In this document: positions 10,201 through 20,606 of the stretch, one piece after another
Layout of the letters: every line of letters begins with the position of its first letter
Numbering within the stretch: the first letter of the stretch is position 1
From: Phenylobacterium sp.
GTDB taxonomy: Bacteria; Pseudomonadota; Alphaproteobacteria; Caulobacterales; Caulobacteraceae
DNA length: 64,000 nt
Direction: 5' to 3'
Assembly: GCA_017991675.1 (NCBI GenBank)
Contig: JAGOQB010000009.1
Span: 33,289 to 97,288, forward strand
Program-made: the position numbers and the translations under genes
The notes under the pieces: model-generated
What the model was told of the DNA's origin: nothing
What the model saw: the letters and a program-made list of their open reading frames with translations, nothing else
The model's database searches: none

Positions 10201-11415
10201 GGCGAGCGGGAGCTGGCCGGGCACGTGCAGATGCAGGGCACGCTGAGCGGTACGCTGGCCGATCCGCGCGCCGTCGGACAGGCCGAAGTCGACAATGGCC
10301 GGTTCTCCGACGGCGCCACAGGTCTCGTCCTGGCGGACGTGACCTTGCGCGCGACCCTGGCCGACAACGCGGTGAACATCGTGCAAGCGACCGGCGCCGA
10401 CGGGCACGGCGGTTCGCTGGCCGGATCGGGCCGGCTCAGCCTGCTGCGCGACGGGGAGTCGACCTTCAAGCTCGATCTCAAGAACTTCCGCCTGATCGAC
10501 AATGACCTGGCCACCGCGTCGGCATCGGGGCAGGCGAGCCTTGATCGGACTGCGGACGGCAAGATGCGGCTGGCCGGCGACCTGACCATCGACCGCGCCG
10601 ACGTCGCGGCCAAACTCACCGGCGGCTCGGGTGTCGTGAACATGGACGTCATCGAGCGCAACAAACCGGCCGACATCTCCGGTTCGCTGCAGCCGGTGGC
10701 GCGCCGTGGGGCGGTCATGGCGCTCGACGTCACGCTCAAGGCTCCGCGGCGGATCTATCTGCGCGGCAAGGGCTTGGACGTCGAACTCTCGCTCGACGCC
10801 AAGGTCGGGGGCACCACGGCGCGGCCGAGCTTGTCGGGCACGGCGCGCGTCGTGCGCGGGGAATACGACTTCGCGGGCAAGCGCTTCGAGTTCGACGATC
10901 GGGGCGTGGTCTATCTGGCGACCTCGCCGCAGGCGATCCGCCTCGACCTTTCAGCCACCCGCGACGACCCCTCGCTGACCGCCGTGGTGCGGATCCGCGG
11001 CACGGCCGCCAAGCCGGAGATCACCCTGACCTCGGTGCCGACCTTGCCCAATGACGAGGTGCTGTCGCAGGTGCTGTTCGGCCGCTCGGCGTCCCAACTC
11101 TCGCCGCTGGAAGCGGCCCAGCTGGCCTCGGCCCTGTCGTCGCTGGCGGGGGGCGGCGGCTTCGACGTAGTGGGCAACCTGCGCACCTTCGCCGGCCTCG
11201 ACCGGCTGTCGCTTGCCGGCGGCGATGAGTCCGGCGTTACCGTCTCGGGCGGCAAGTATCTGACCGACGACGTCTATCTGGAGATCACGGGCGGCGGCCG
11301 CGAAGGGCCCTCCGCGCAGGTAGAGTGGCGACTCGGACGCAACCTCTCCATCATCTCGAAGCTGGCCAGCCAGGGGGACGGCAAGCTCGCCGTCCGCTGG
11401 CGCAAGGACTACTGA
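7237..11415 (+). CDS. tamB: Translocation and assembly module protein TamB (DUF490)
   Basis: 1392-residue AsmA-like protein that spans the periplasm from an inner-membrane anchor (about 24-44, after KKKSRRRW) and works with the Omp85 partner encoded just upstream. The long middle is a repetitive beta-rich region typical of bridge-like proteins thought to move phospholipid or to help barrel assembly. The C-terminal about 350 residues are the TamB domain (KGLDVELSLDAKVGGT, VPTLPNDEVLSQVLFGRS, WRLGRNLSIISK). The apparent start is TTG in a TTGA overlap with the tamA stop, which suggests translational coupling. Size and order match tamAB of other proteobacteria. Confidence 0.93.
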   Translation: MTETPNEIEEAPAAPKKKSRRRWGLAALVVCALLVVLAGAALLTGRYGVLSPQGRSIIEARANGLKVGRFGRLYVEGLSGDIWRDFSVRRVVIRDPKGVWLEGRNLRLAWTFRDILARRFHATEVTAEHLIVYRRPVAEPKRPSAGMPIDVVIDRAVGRVELMPELARTRGVYDVDASIELVRRNGGERGTARAASVLHPGDRLDVKFDLGGGRPLVLEADAREAKGGALAGTLGLAPDRPFLLHVKAKGEASTGRFSALAESGTSRPVDASGVWGPEGGSAQGRIELAASTHTQALVARLGPQVQFAVTGRKAGQGLFDLEADLTSDNVAVTAKGKANLGERRTGPQGVALTASARELSKVTGGPSMGLARVEGVLTGTLDDLRLVGTADVARLQLGAYGLDRVSGPFEFTRKDKVLALEARIAGAGGRGSGLAAALLGARPTAVVDAARLADGRLMLRKVEANGAGLKVDASGGRSLLGGLNFKGAASFTNLAAARTGASGAVTADWSASQGGAGKPWALTLDAKGARFATGFSELDRLLGASPRLQARADVAGRKVSITSGNLDGAAIKASTAGVLDETGAMRFKLDWSASGPFRAGPVEISGKASGTGAITGKPSAPRADLLADIEAIDLPRLPLKNAKLTLSFMRGAGGSSGTVALTAASEYGPAAARSAFSFPRGGVDLSDLSLDAGGLTASGAVSLRKATPSGADLKVRVVKGAFLDGGVIAGSVKIIDATGGPRATLNLTANDAVLPGSRFAVRNGAVTADGPLSQLPYQARLQGVSASERWRLDGAGVLTAQEPGYELTFAGDGAYGRRKMKTVEPAILRFGGAERSARLRLVASDGGRIDLDASLEKDGAEIRAQVQRLGLGLVNADLNGRADGTLVLSGRGGRLDGTLEAKLDDARGRGSPREQGLDGVLKAKLSDDALEIDAAVTNEHGLRANAEVVLPAETSASPFRIAIARTRPMRGTFFADGEVKPLWDLLVGGERELAGHVQMQGTLSGTLADPRAVGQAEVDNGRFSDGATGLVLADVTLRATLADNAVNIVQATGADGHGGSLAGSGRLSLLRDGESTFKLDLKNFRLIDNDLATASASGQASLDRTADGKMRLAGDLTIDRADVAAKLTGGSGVVNMDVIERNKPADISGSLQPVARRGAVMALDVTLKAPRRIYLRGKGLDVELSLDAKVGGTTARPSLSGTARVVRGEYDFAGKRFEFDDRGVVYLATSPQAIRLDLSATRDDPSLTAVVRIRGTAAKPEITLTSVPTLPNDEVLSQVLFGRSASQLSPLEAAQLASALSSLAGGGGFDVVGNLRTFAGLDRLSLAGGDESGVTVSGGKYLTDDVYLEITGGGREGPSAQVEWRLGRNLSIISKLASQGDGKLAVRWRKDY

Positions 11416-11417
11416 CG

Positions 11418-11792
11418 ATGCGACGGCTTCTTTCGCTTCTGCTGGCGCCCGTGCTGCTCGCCGGATGCGAAAAGCCGCTGACGGCGCCGACCAACCCCGG
11501 GGTCTGCTGGCGCATGGTCGAAGGCATGAACGGCAAGCCGGACTTTCGCCCGCTCGCGCCCAACATCGACACGCTGGAGAACTGCGCCGTTCAGCTGGAG
11601 GGACTGCGGATCACCAGCGGCCTGCCGGTGACGGGCGCATTCCAGGGACGCTTCATCTACGTCACCGACAAGGAGATCGGGGCCGCATCGGGGCCCAAGG
11701 CGCAACGCTACCGCGTCTTCACGCCCGAGCAGCGGCTGGAGATCCAGAAGGGCTTCCAGACGCTGTTCGACCGGGAGAAGGCGGGCGGTTAG
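11418..11792 (+). CDS. Small putative lipoprotein, function unknown
   Basis: 124-residue protein starting 2 bp after tamB stops, so it is probably in the tamAB operon. It has a lipoprotein signal with lipobox LLAGC (Cys17 would be lipidated). Two further cysteines (CWRM and ENCAVQ) could form a disulfide in the periplasm. I do not recognise the mature domain. Position suggests, but does not prove, a link to envelope assembly. Its 3' end overlaps the convergent phhA gene by 4 bp. Confidence 0.75.
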   Translation: MRRLLSLLLAPVLLAGCEKPLTAPTNPGVCWRMVEGMNGKPDFRPLAPNIDTLENCAVQLEGLRITSGLPVTGAFQGRFIYVTDKEIGAASGPKAQRYRVFTPEQRLEIQKGFQTLFDREKAGG

Positions 11793-12664
11793 CCGGCTGC
11801 CAGCCGGCCGCCGCGCTCGGCATAGGCCTGGGTCCCGCAGGTGAAGATCCGGTCGCCGGGCGCCATGGCGTCGATAGCGATGTCCGGCTCGTCTTCCAGA
11901 CGGGCATAGACGGCGGTGAAGTCGGCGAGCGTTGTTTCCCGCAGCGCCTTCAGCGACGGAATGACGAAGTAGACCTGCTGGAAGTCGTCGATCCGGTAGG
12001 GCGTGCGCATGACCCGCTCAAGGTCGAACCCGATCCGGTTGGGGGAGGGATCGTCGAGGGCGAAGATCGATTCCGACCGGCTTGAGACGATCCCGGCCCC
12101 GTAGATCCGCAGGCCCCGCGGCGTCTCCATCAGGCCGAATTCGACCGTGTACCAGTAGAGCCGCGCCAGATTGTGCAACTGGCCGCGGCCGAGCGCCTTC
12201 AGGCCGCCCTCGCCATAGGCCTGCATGTAGTCGGCGAAGATCGGGTCGGTCAGCATCGGCACGTGGCCGAACACGTCGTGGAAGACGTCCGGCTCCTGCA
12301 GGTAGTCGAGTTCGTGCGGCTTGCGGATGAAGCGGCCGGCCGGGAAACGGCGGTTGGCCAGGTGCTCGAAGAACACGTCGTCGGGAACCAGGCCGGGCAC
12401 GGCGACCACGGTCCAGCCGGTCAGCTTGCGCAGTTCCTCGTTGATGCGCGCGAACTCGGGGATGCCGCCGCGATGCAGGTCCAGCGCCTCGAGGCCGTGC
12501 AGAAACGCATCGCAGGCGCGGCCGGGCAACAGCTGCGCCTGGCGCTCATAGAGCGTCATCCAGACCTGATGCTCGGCCGGCGTGTAGCTCGCCCAATCCT
12601 GGTCGATCGTCCAATCGGCCCGGGCTCCGGGCGGCGGGGTGGTGCTGAAACCGTCTGCGCTCAT
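11789..12664 (-). CDS. phhA: Phenylalanine 4-monooxygenase (phenylalanine hydroxylase)
   Basis: Iron- and pterin-dependent enzyme converting L-phenylalanine to tyrosine. The 291-residue bacterial single-domain form keeps the iron-binding triad: His129 and His134 in PDVFHDVFGHVP, and Glu175 in YTVEFGL. The substrate-pocket sequence RPHELDYLQEPD-like (RKPHELDYLQEPD) precedes it. No N-terminal ACT regulatory domain is present, as expected in bacteria. The pterin carbinolamine dehydratase gene that often accompanies phhA is not seen here. A perfect 12-bp palindrome lies 33 bp upstream of the start. Confidence 0.95.
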   Translation of the reverse strand: MSADGFSTTPPPGARADWTIDQDWASYTPAEHQVWMTLYERQAQLLPGRACDAFLHGLEALDLHRGGIPEFARINEELRKLTGWTVVAVPGLVPDDVFFEHLANRRFPAGRFIRKPHELDYLQEPDVFHDVFGHVPMLTDPIFADYMQAYGEGGLKALGRGQLHNLARLYWYTVEFGLMETPRGLRIYGAGIVSSRSESIFALDDPSPNRIGFDLERVMRTPYRIDDFQQVYFVIPSLKALRETTLADFTAVYARLEDEPDIAIDAMAPGDRIFTCGTQAYAERGGRLAAG

Positions 12665-12696
12665 GCCGGTAGAATGAGCGCATCGCCGCGAAACTT

Positions 12697-12708
12697 CAGT
12701 TCGAACTG
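12697..12708. promoter_or_regulatory. Palindrome CAGTTCGAACTG upstream of phhA (candidate operator)
   Basis: A perfect 12-bp palindrome in the 117-bp gap between phhA and hspQ, both on minus. It lies 33-44 bp before the phhA ATG, a position where an operator or promoter element would be expected. No regulator gene is adjacent, so the binder is unknown. Confidence 0.35.
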
Positions 12709-12781
12709 TGCCGGTGAATCGAGGTTCGGCGGATAAAGATTTCGCAAGCGTCGTGCCTGGAGGAACAGTCTTGCTGCCGGC

Positions 12782-13168
12782 CTAGTGGCTGATCCGCGGA
12801 CGCAGCACGTAGTGCCCTTCTTCGAAGGATTCGAAGATCAGCGACGCCTGCGGGTGGCCGACCGGCTCGCCGCTGTCGTCGGGCATCAGGTTCTGTTCCG
12901 AGACATAGGCGACGTAGGCGTTCTCGTCGTTCTCGGCCAGCAGGTGGTAGAACGGCTGGTCCTTGCGCGGGCGGATTTCCTCCGGGATCGACAGCCACCA
13001 TTGTTCGGTGTTGGCGAATGTCGGATCGACGTCGAAAATCACGCCGCGGAACGGATAGTGCCGGTGCCGGACCACCTGTCCGATGGCGTATTTGGCCAGA
13101 CGCGCCTCGGTCAGCACCGTCGGGGGCGCCACCAAGTCTCGTCCGCTTTTTTCGATTCGAGCGTCCAT
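12782..13168 (-). CDS. hspQ: HspQ/YccV family heat-shock protein
   Basis: 128-residue small protein of the HspQ family, also called hemimethylated-DNA-binding YccV-like. In E. coli HspQ acts as a Lon specificity factor and binds hemimethylated origin DNA. Family features here: YAIGQVVRHRHYPFRGVIFDVDP, then WWLSIPEEIRPRKDQPFYHLLAEN and YVAYVSEQNL. It lies upstream of phhA on the same strand with a 117-bp gap, so co-transcription is uncertain. An alphaproteobacterium with CcrM-type methylation would make the DNA-binding role worth testing, but nothing here shows it. Confidence 0.88.
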   Translation of the reverse strand: MDARIEKSGRDLVAPPTVLTEARLAKYAIGQVVRHRHYPFRGVIFDVDPTFANTEQWWLSIPEEIRPRKDQPFYHLLAENDENAYVAYVSEQNLMPDDSGEPVGHPQASLIFESFEEGHYVLRPRISH

Positions 13169-13243
13169 AAAACCGACTCTAGACCCCGGCGCCTAACTGG
13201 GAGGTGAACGTACTGCGCATCGTTCACGGCGCAAGTGCGCGCC

Positions 13244-13272
13244 TTCCGAGAGGCGAACCGCCTTGCTACAGT
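13244..13272 (+). promoter_or_regulatory. Candidate promoter for the ppx leader
   Basis: TTCCGAG (13244-13250), a 14-base spacer and GCTACAGT (13265-13272) partly match the Caulobacter housekeeping form TTGACGS-N10-14-GCTANAWC. Transcription would begin near 13279, placing both inverted repeats and the small frame below in a leader of about 130 nt. The -35 match is weak. Confidence 0.3.
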
Positions 13273-13285
13273 CGCCTGTGAAACG

Positions 13286-13305
13286 AGGCGTCAGCGTAGA
13301 CGCCT
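13286..13305 (+). other. Inverted repeat (7-bp stem, 6-nt loop) in the ppx leader
   Basis: AGGCGTC, AGCGTA loop, GACGCCT: a perfect hairpin with no following T-tract, so it is not a standard terminator. It sits about 120 bp before the ppx start. Confidence 0.45.
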
Positions 13306-13326
13306 GCTAGGGACGGATGTCGGTCC

Positions 13327-13410
13327 ATGAGGGTGGCGCTGTTGAGCACGTTCGGGCTGAACGTGTTCCAAGGCCTTGAAATGCAAGCGTTCTGGTCGCC
13401 GTTCCGGTGA
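13327..13410 (+). CDS. Possible 27-codon leader peptide coupled to ppx
   Basis: An ATG at 13327 opens a 27-codon frame (MRVALLSTFGLNVFQG... ending SPFR). Its TGA (13408-13410) overlaps the ppx GTG (13407-13409) as GTGA, the same coupling used by real neighbouring genes. A purine-rich stretch AGGGACGGA lies upstream but is rather far from the ATG. The peptide contains hydrophobic residues and one Trp. No homologue is recognised. It may be a genuine translated leader or chance; the overlap and the hairpin inside it are the reasons to list it. Confidence 0.35.
   Translation: MRVALLSTFGLNVFQGLEMQAFWSPFR
13347..13365 (+). other. Inverted repeat CACGTTC-N5-GAACGTG in the ppx leader
   Basis: A perfect 7-bp-arm inverted repeat 42 bp before the ppx GTG and inside the small leader frame 13327-13410. 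It could be an RNA hairpin controlling ppx translation or a DNA operator. Confidence 0.45.
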
Positions 13411-14537
13411 CCGCGACGCTTGATCGGATAGCGGATTCCGCATCCCGTAAGGGCCCGGCCGCGGCCTCGGCGGATTCGCCGTGCTATGGCGCGCTCGATC
13501 TGGGCACGAACAATTGCCGCCTGTTGATCGCCACGCCAATGGGACGAGGATTCCGCGTCGTGGAGGCCTATTCGCGGATCGTGCGTCTCGGCGAAGGGCT
13601 CTCGCAGACGGGGCGACTATCTGACGCAGCCATGGATCGGGCCATGGCCGCGCTCAAGGTCAGCGCCGAGAAGGTTCGCCGCCGCAAGGTGGTCAAGATC
13701 AAGGCGATCGCCACCCAGGCCTGCCGCGCAGCCGAGAACGGACAGGAGTTCGTGGAGCGCGTCGCCGCCGAGACCGGGCTGAACCTTCAGATCATCACCC
13801 CGCGGGAAGAGGCGCATCTGTCGGTGGCCGGCTGCCTGAACCTGCTCGACCGTCAGGCGCAGGCCGCGCTTGTGGTCGATGTCGGCGGCGGGTCGACGGA
13901 GCTCTCCTGGGTCGACCTGACCGCCGGCGGCCTGGACACCGAGCTCGGCAAGTTCTCGGCCTCGCAACTGCCGATCAAGGCGTGGCTGTCGATCCCGATC
14001 GGCGTGGTCACCCTGGCCGAGCGCTTTCCGGAAGGCGAACGCGCGACCGTAGGCTGGTTCCGCGCGATGGTCGATGCGGTGAAGGACGACCTCGCCGCCT
14101 TCCGCCACGCCGACGACCTGCGGCCGGTGTTCGATGCGGGCGCGGCGCATCTGGTCGGCACCTCGGGCGCGATCACCAGCCTGGCGGGCTTGCACCTGGG
14201 TCTGCGCCGCTACGACCGCAGCGTCGTCGATGGCATCTGGATGAGCCGAGCGCAGTGCGACGCCGCGGCCCAACTGCTGCTGGAGCTCAGCCCGGCCGAG
14301 CGCGCCGGCCAGCCGTGCATCGGCCCCGACCGCGCCGATCTGGTTCTGGCGGGTGCAGCCATCCTCCAGGCGGTGCAGGAGTTGTGGCCTTGCACGCGGG
14401 TTCGTGTCGCCGACCGCGGCCTGCGCGAGGGCATCCTGATGTCGCTGATGTCGGGAACCGGAAAGCGTCGTCGCCGCCGTCGGCGGCGGCGCGGGCGTGG
14501 ATCGGGCGCGGCATCCGCGCTAAACGCCTCCGAATGA
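13407..14537 (+). CDS. ppx: Ppx/GppA family exopolyphosphatase with Arg-rich tail
   Basis: 376-residue cytoplasmic phosphatase acting on polyphosphate or pppGpp. The actin-like fold is shown by GALDLGTNNCRLLIA (about 28-42), VVDVGGGSTELSW (about 153-165) and GTSGAITSLAG (about 252-262). It starts with GTG. It lacks the extra C-terminal HD-type domain of long Ppx proteins, as usual in the short class. After VADRGLREGILMSLM the protein ends in a strongly basic tail with nine consecutive arginine codons (about 14466-14492). Its TGA overlaps the rlmE ATG, so the two are coupled. Whether it prefers polyP or pppGpp cannot be read from sequence. Confidence 0.92.
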   Translation: MTATLDRIADSASRKGPAAASADSPCYGALDLGTNNCRLLIATPMGRGFRVVEAYSRIVRLGEGLSQTGRLSDAAMDRAMAALKVSAEKVRRRKVVKIKAIATQACRAAENGQEFVERVAAETGLNLQIITPREEAHLSVAGCLNLLDRQAQAALVVDVGGGSTELSWVDLTAGGLDTELGKFSASQLPIKAWLSIPIGVVTLAERFPEGERATVGWFRAMVDAVKDDLAAFRHADDLRPVFDAGAAHLVGTSGAITSLAGLHLGLRRYDRSVVDGIWMSRAQCDAAAQLLLELSPAERAGQPCIGPDRADLVLAGAAILQAVQELWPCTRVRVADRGLREGILMSLMSGTGKRRRRRRRRRGRGSGAASALNASE

Positions 14538-15238
14538 GCGAACCGCCCCGCAAACGCATGGTCAAACCGCCGTCCGGCGGACTTGAAGAAGGCCGTAGCA
14601 AGCCCGCGCGCCTGAAGACGGCCAAGGATCGCACGCCGTCCCAGCAAGCCTGGCTGAACCGGCAGATCAACGATCCGTTCTCTGCCAAGGCCCGCGCGCA
14701 CGGCTATCGCAGCCGCGCGGCCTACAAGATGACTGAACTCGACGACCGTCTGAAGCTGCTGAAGCCGGGCGCGCGGGTCATCGACCTGGGACTGGCGCCA
14801 GGCGGCTGGACGCAGGTGGCCATCGAGCGCGGCGTCACCAACATCGTCGGGGTGGACCTGTTGCCGGTCGACCCGTTGCCGCCGGCCCACATCCTGGAAA
14901 TGGACTTCACCGATCCGGCTTGCGGCCCGATGCTGATCGAGTTGCTGGGCGGGCGTCCGGACGTCGTGCTCTCGGACATGGCGCCCAACACCGTGGGCCA
15001 CAAGCGCACGGACCACCTGCGGATCATGGGGCTGATCGAGGCCGCCGCCGACTTTGCGATCAGCGTGCTGAAGCCCGGCGGCGCGTTTGTCGCCAAGGCC
15101 TTCCAGGGCGGCGAAACCTCCGAGGTGATCGCCGAGCTCAAGCGGCACTTCAACGATGTGAGGAACATCAAGCCTAAGGCCAGCCGAGCCGACAGCTCCG
15201 AGGTCTATCTGGTCGCGACGGGCTTCAAAGGCGCCTGA
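14534..15238 (+). CDS. rlmE: 23S rRNA 2'-O-methyltransferase RlmE (FtsJ/RrmJ)
   Basis: SAM-dependent enzyme that methylates the 2'-OH of U2552 in the A-loop of 23S rRNA, late in 50S assembly. The 234-residue protein has the SAM motif DLGLAPGGWTQVA and all members of the K-D-K-E tetrad: Lys in SRAAYKMTEL, Asp in LSDMAPN, Lys in FVAKAFQGG and Glu in SSEVYLVA. The N-terminus is longer and more basic than the E. coli protein, typical of alphaproteobacteria. ATG 14534 overlaps the ppx stop (ATGA). The pairing ppx-rlmE is common in this class. Confidence 0.94.
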   Translation: MSEPPRKRMVKPPSGGLEEGRSKPARLKTAKDRTPSQQAWLNRQINDPFSAKARAHGYRSRAAYKMTELDDRLKLLKPGARVIDLGLAPGGWTQVAIERGVTNIVGVDLLPVDPLPPAHILEMDFTDPACGPMLIELLGGRPDVVLSDMAPNTVGHKRTDHLRIMGLIEAAADFAISVLKPGGAFVAKAFQGGETSEVIAELKRHFNDVRNIKPKASRADSSEVYLVATGFKGA

Positions 15239-15244
15239 GCCGGG

Positions 15245-16135
15245 TCAGCTGGGCGGGGCAGGGGTCTTGGCCCCCTCCGCGATCAGCCAAGCCCTGAATT
15301 GGTCCAGCGCGCGGCTGTGGACACCAGGCGCGGCGAGCAGGGCAAAGGCGCTCTCGGCCCTGCGAAACCCGTATGGCGCCACGAGCCGGCCAGCGCGCAC
15401 GTAGTCGGCGACCAGCGGCCAGGGCATCACCGCGACGCCCAGGCCGGCGATGGCGGCGTCCAGCGCGAAATGCAGGTGTGCGAACGGCTGCTCGGGACCT
15501 GGCGGCAACTCGACGCCCGCCAACGCCGCCCAGATCGCCCAGCCCTGGGGATGGGTCTGGGCCATCAGTCTCGGCGCCCTCAGCGGATTGGCGCCGAACC
15601 GCTCCGCCAATGCGGGCGACATGACCAAGCCCAGATGGCTCTGGATGAGCGGCGTCGCGTCGACCTCGGCCAATCGGCTGCTTGGCACGATGCGCACCAC
15701 CGCGTGCGCCCCGCGATAGGAGGTGGCGTGCGACGGCAGCTCGGCGAGCTGCAGGTTGACGCTTGGATGGGCGCTGGTGAAGCCGCCCAGGCGCGGGATC
15801 AGCCACTTGACCGAAACGCTGGCGTTGACCGCGATCAGCAGATCCTCACCGCTGGTTCGCACATGCCGCACCGCCGTAGCGATCTGGTCGAACGCCCCGG
15901 TCAGGGCCGGCAGCAGGTCGCGACCGGCTTGCGTCAGCTCCAGCCGGTGCTTGGGCCCGGTGAACAGCCGGACGCCCAATACTGCCTCCAGCGCTTTCAC
16001 CTGCCGGCTCACCGCGCTGTGGGTGACGTGCAGCTCGTCGGCCGCCAGGGTCGCGCGGCCGGTGCGCGCCATCGCCTCGAAAGCCCGCAGGGCGTTGAGC
16101 GACGGCAGCGTGCCAGGTGTGAGATTTTCGAACAT
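15245..16135 (-). CDS. LysR family transcriptional regulator (GcvA-like)
   Basis: 296-residue LysR-type regulator. The N-terminal winged helix-turn-helix (about 13-70, SLNALRAFEAMARTGRATLAADELHVTHSAVSRQ in outline) is followed by a periplasmic-binding-like effector domain (about 95-290). The motif set LPSLNALRAFEA and HSAVSRQVKALE is typical of the GcvA/AmpR branch. It is divergent from the MFS gene with only 54 bp between starts. That arrangement usually means the regulator controls the transporter and itself. The effector is unknown. Confidence 0.9.
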   Translation of the reverse strand: MFENLTPGTLPSLNALRAFEAMARTGRATLAADELHVTHSAVSRQVKALEAVLGVRLFTGPKHRLELTQAGRDLLPALTGAFDQIATAVRHVRTSGEDLLIAVNASVSVKWLIPRLGGFTSAHPSVNLQLAELPSHATSYRGAHAVVRIVPSSRLAEVDATPLIQSHLGLVMSPALAERFGANPLRAPRLMAQTHPQGWAIWAALAGVELPPGPEQPFAHLHFALDAAIAGLGVAVMPWPLVADYVRAGRLVAPYGFRRAESAFALLAAPGVHSRALDQFRAWLIAEGAKTPAPPS

Positions 16136-16189
16136 AAGTCGTCGAATATATCGTTTTCCTCAAATCTCCAATGAGCGCACAAGCTCGCC

Positions 16190-18905
<2,716 letters not shown>

Positions 18906-18906
<1 letters not shown>

Positions 18907-19301
18907 TGACCATGGCCGTCGAACTGAAGCTGCTGGGCGTGGCCGTGATCATCGGCCTCGTCCAGATGCTCTGGGCGGCGGCCGCGGCTCGGCGCCAGCA
19001 GGGCCTGAAGTGGGCGGCCGGCCCGCGGGACGAACCGCGGCCGATCGCCGGGGCGGCGGCGCGGCTCGACCGCGCCTTCGCCAACTTCAAGGAGACGTTC
19101 CCGCTGCATGCCGTGGCGGTGATCGTGGCCTATCTGGCGGCCAAGCTGGGCGACCTGACGCTGTGGGGCTCGGTGCTCTACGTCGGCGGGCGCGCCCTGC
19201 ATCCCATCGCCTATGTCCTGAACGTGCCTTACCTGCGGACGCTGGTCTGGTTCGTCGGCTTCGGCGGCACCCTGGCGGTCGTGGCCGCCATTTTCCTCTG
19301 A
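18906..19301 (+). CDS. MAPEG family membrane protein
   Basis: 131-residue integral membrane protein with about four hydrophobic segments. It belongs to the MAPEG family (membrane-associated eicosanoid/glutathione metabolism): the family signature region is RLDRAFANFKETFPLHA followed by GRALHPIAYVLNVPYLRTL. Bacterial members are mostly uncharacterised and some have glutathione-related activity. Its start overlaps the guaB stop by one base and rsmB starts 15 bp after it, so it is embedded in the guanine operon. A functional link to purine synthesis is not evident. Confidence 0.85.
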
Positions 19302-19316
19302 CTGTGAGAACAGCCC

Positions 19317-20606
19317 TTGCGTGACGGCGGACGCCTCTCCGCAGCCATCGAGATCCTCACCGACGTCGAGACGCGCCACCGGCCTGTGAAGCTGGCGCTG
19401 AAGGCGTGGGGGGACGCGTCCCGGTTCGCCGGGTCGAAGGACCGCGCCTGGGTCTCGGGCCTAGTGCTCGACGTTCTGCGCCGCCGGCGTTCGCTGGCCT
19501 GGCGTATGGGCGACGACAGCCCGCGGGCCGTGGTGCTGTGCGCGCTGCACGCCCTCTGGAACTGGCCGGTGGAGCGGATCGCCGAAGCTGCGGCTGACGC
19601 TCCGCACGGACCTGGCGAGCTCAGCGAAGCTGAACGCGCGGCCTTGGTGCAGCCCCGTGATCTGGCTGATGCGCCGCCGTCGATCCGCGGCGACTATCCC
19701 GAATGGCTGCAGCCGTCGCTCTCGCGCGCCTTCGGCCACGAGGCCGCCCTGGAAGGCGCGATGCTCTCCGAGCGCGCGCCGGTGGACCTGCGGGTCAACA
19801 CCCTGAAGACCGACGTCGAGCAGGCGCTCAAGGCGCTCGAGCCGCTGGGCGCCCAGCCGACCGGCGTGCTGCCGAACGCCTTGCGTATTCCCGCCCCCGA
19901 CCCGAGCCAGCGCAGCCAGTCGCTGGAGGCGGTCCCGGCCTTCTCCAAGGGCTGGTTCGAGGTTCAGGACCTCGCATCGCAGATCGCCGCCGAGGCGGCC
20001 GGCGAGATCAAGGGCGCGCAGGTTCTCGATCTCTGCGCCGGGGGCGGGGGCAAGACCCTGGCCCTGGCCGCCGCCATGGCCAACAAGGGCCAGATCTACG
20101 CCTATGACAGCGAGGCGCGGCGGCTAGCCGACACCGTCCGCCGTTCCGAACGGGCGGGCGTGCGCAACCTGCAGGTCCGCTCGCCGATCTATCCCAATGC
20201 GCTGAAGGGCCTCGACGGCAAGATCGACGTGGTCTTCATCGACGCGCCTTGCACCGGCACGGGCGCCTGGCGGCGTCATCCCGACACCAAATGGCGGCTG
20301 AAGCAGGCGACGCTGGCCCAGCGCACCGCCGACCAGGACGCGGTGCTCGACCATGGCGTCCAGTTCGTGAAGCCCGGCGGGCGGATCGTCTATGTCACCT
20401 GCTCGGTGCTGCCCGAGGAGGACGAGGATCGCGTCGCCGCTTTCCTCGAACGCTGGACGGACTTCCACGTGATCCCGGCCACCCAGAACCCGCACCTCGC
20501 CACCCACCTCACGGCGGAGGGTTACCTTCGCCTCTCGCCCCGCAGCTCGGCCACCGACGGCTTCTTCGTCGCCGTGCTTGAGCGCGCCAAATGGACTCCG
20601 CAATGA
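19317..20606 (+). CDS. rsmB: RsmB/NOP2/Sun family 16S rRNA (cytosine-C5) methyltransferase
   Basis: SAM-dependent RNA m5C methyltransferase of 429 residues. There is an NusB-like/N-terminal domain (about 1-130), then the Rossmann core with SAM motif [15 protein letters not shown] and the two catalytic-cysteine motifs [16 protein letters not shown] and [12 protein letters not shown]. The start is TTG (protein [17 protein letters not shown]...), matching homologues that begin with the same block; no ATG alternative fits. The gene overlaps guaA by 4 bp. The symbol follows family similarity; other members of this family methylate different cytosines. Confidence 0.85.
   Translation: MRDGGRLSAAIEILTDVETRHRPVKLALKAWGDASRFAGSKDRAWVSGLVLDVLRRRRSLAWRMGDDSPRAVVLCALHALWNWPVERIAEAAADAPHGPGELSEAERAALVQPRDLADAPPSIRGDYPEWLQPSLSRAFGHEAALEGAMLSERAPVDLRVNTLKTDVEQALKALEPLGAQPTGVLPNALRIPAPDPSQRSQSLEAVPAFSKGWFEVQDLASQIAAEAAGEIKGAQVLDLCAGGGGKTLALAAAMANKGQIYAYDSEARRLADTVRRSERAGVRNLQVRSPIYPNALKGLDGKIDVVFIDAPCTGTGAWRRHPDTKWRLKQATLAQRTADQDAVLDHGVQFVKPGGRIVYVTCSVLPEEDEDRVAAFLERWTDFHVIPATQNPHLATHLTAEGYLRLSPRSSATDGFFVAVLERAKWTPQ

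Noticed and set aside
8314-10407. 697-residue open frame on minus opposite tamB
   Set aside because: GC-driven shadow of tamB codon pattern: no family motif, low-complexity Arg/Gly/Ala/Gln content, and tamB is well supported.
13286-13305. Reading the ppx-leader hairpin as a terminator
   Set aside because: No T-tract and it lies between a candidate promoter and the gene it would serve.
13982-14533. Longer in-frame start for rlmE
   Set aside because: The region is the ppx gene in another frame; the RlmE N-terminus begins at ATG 14534 with an ATGA overlap.
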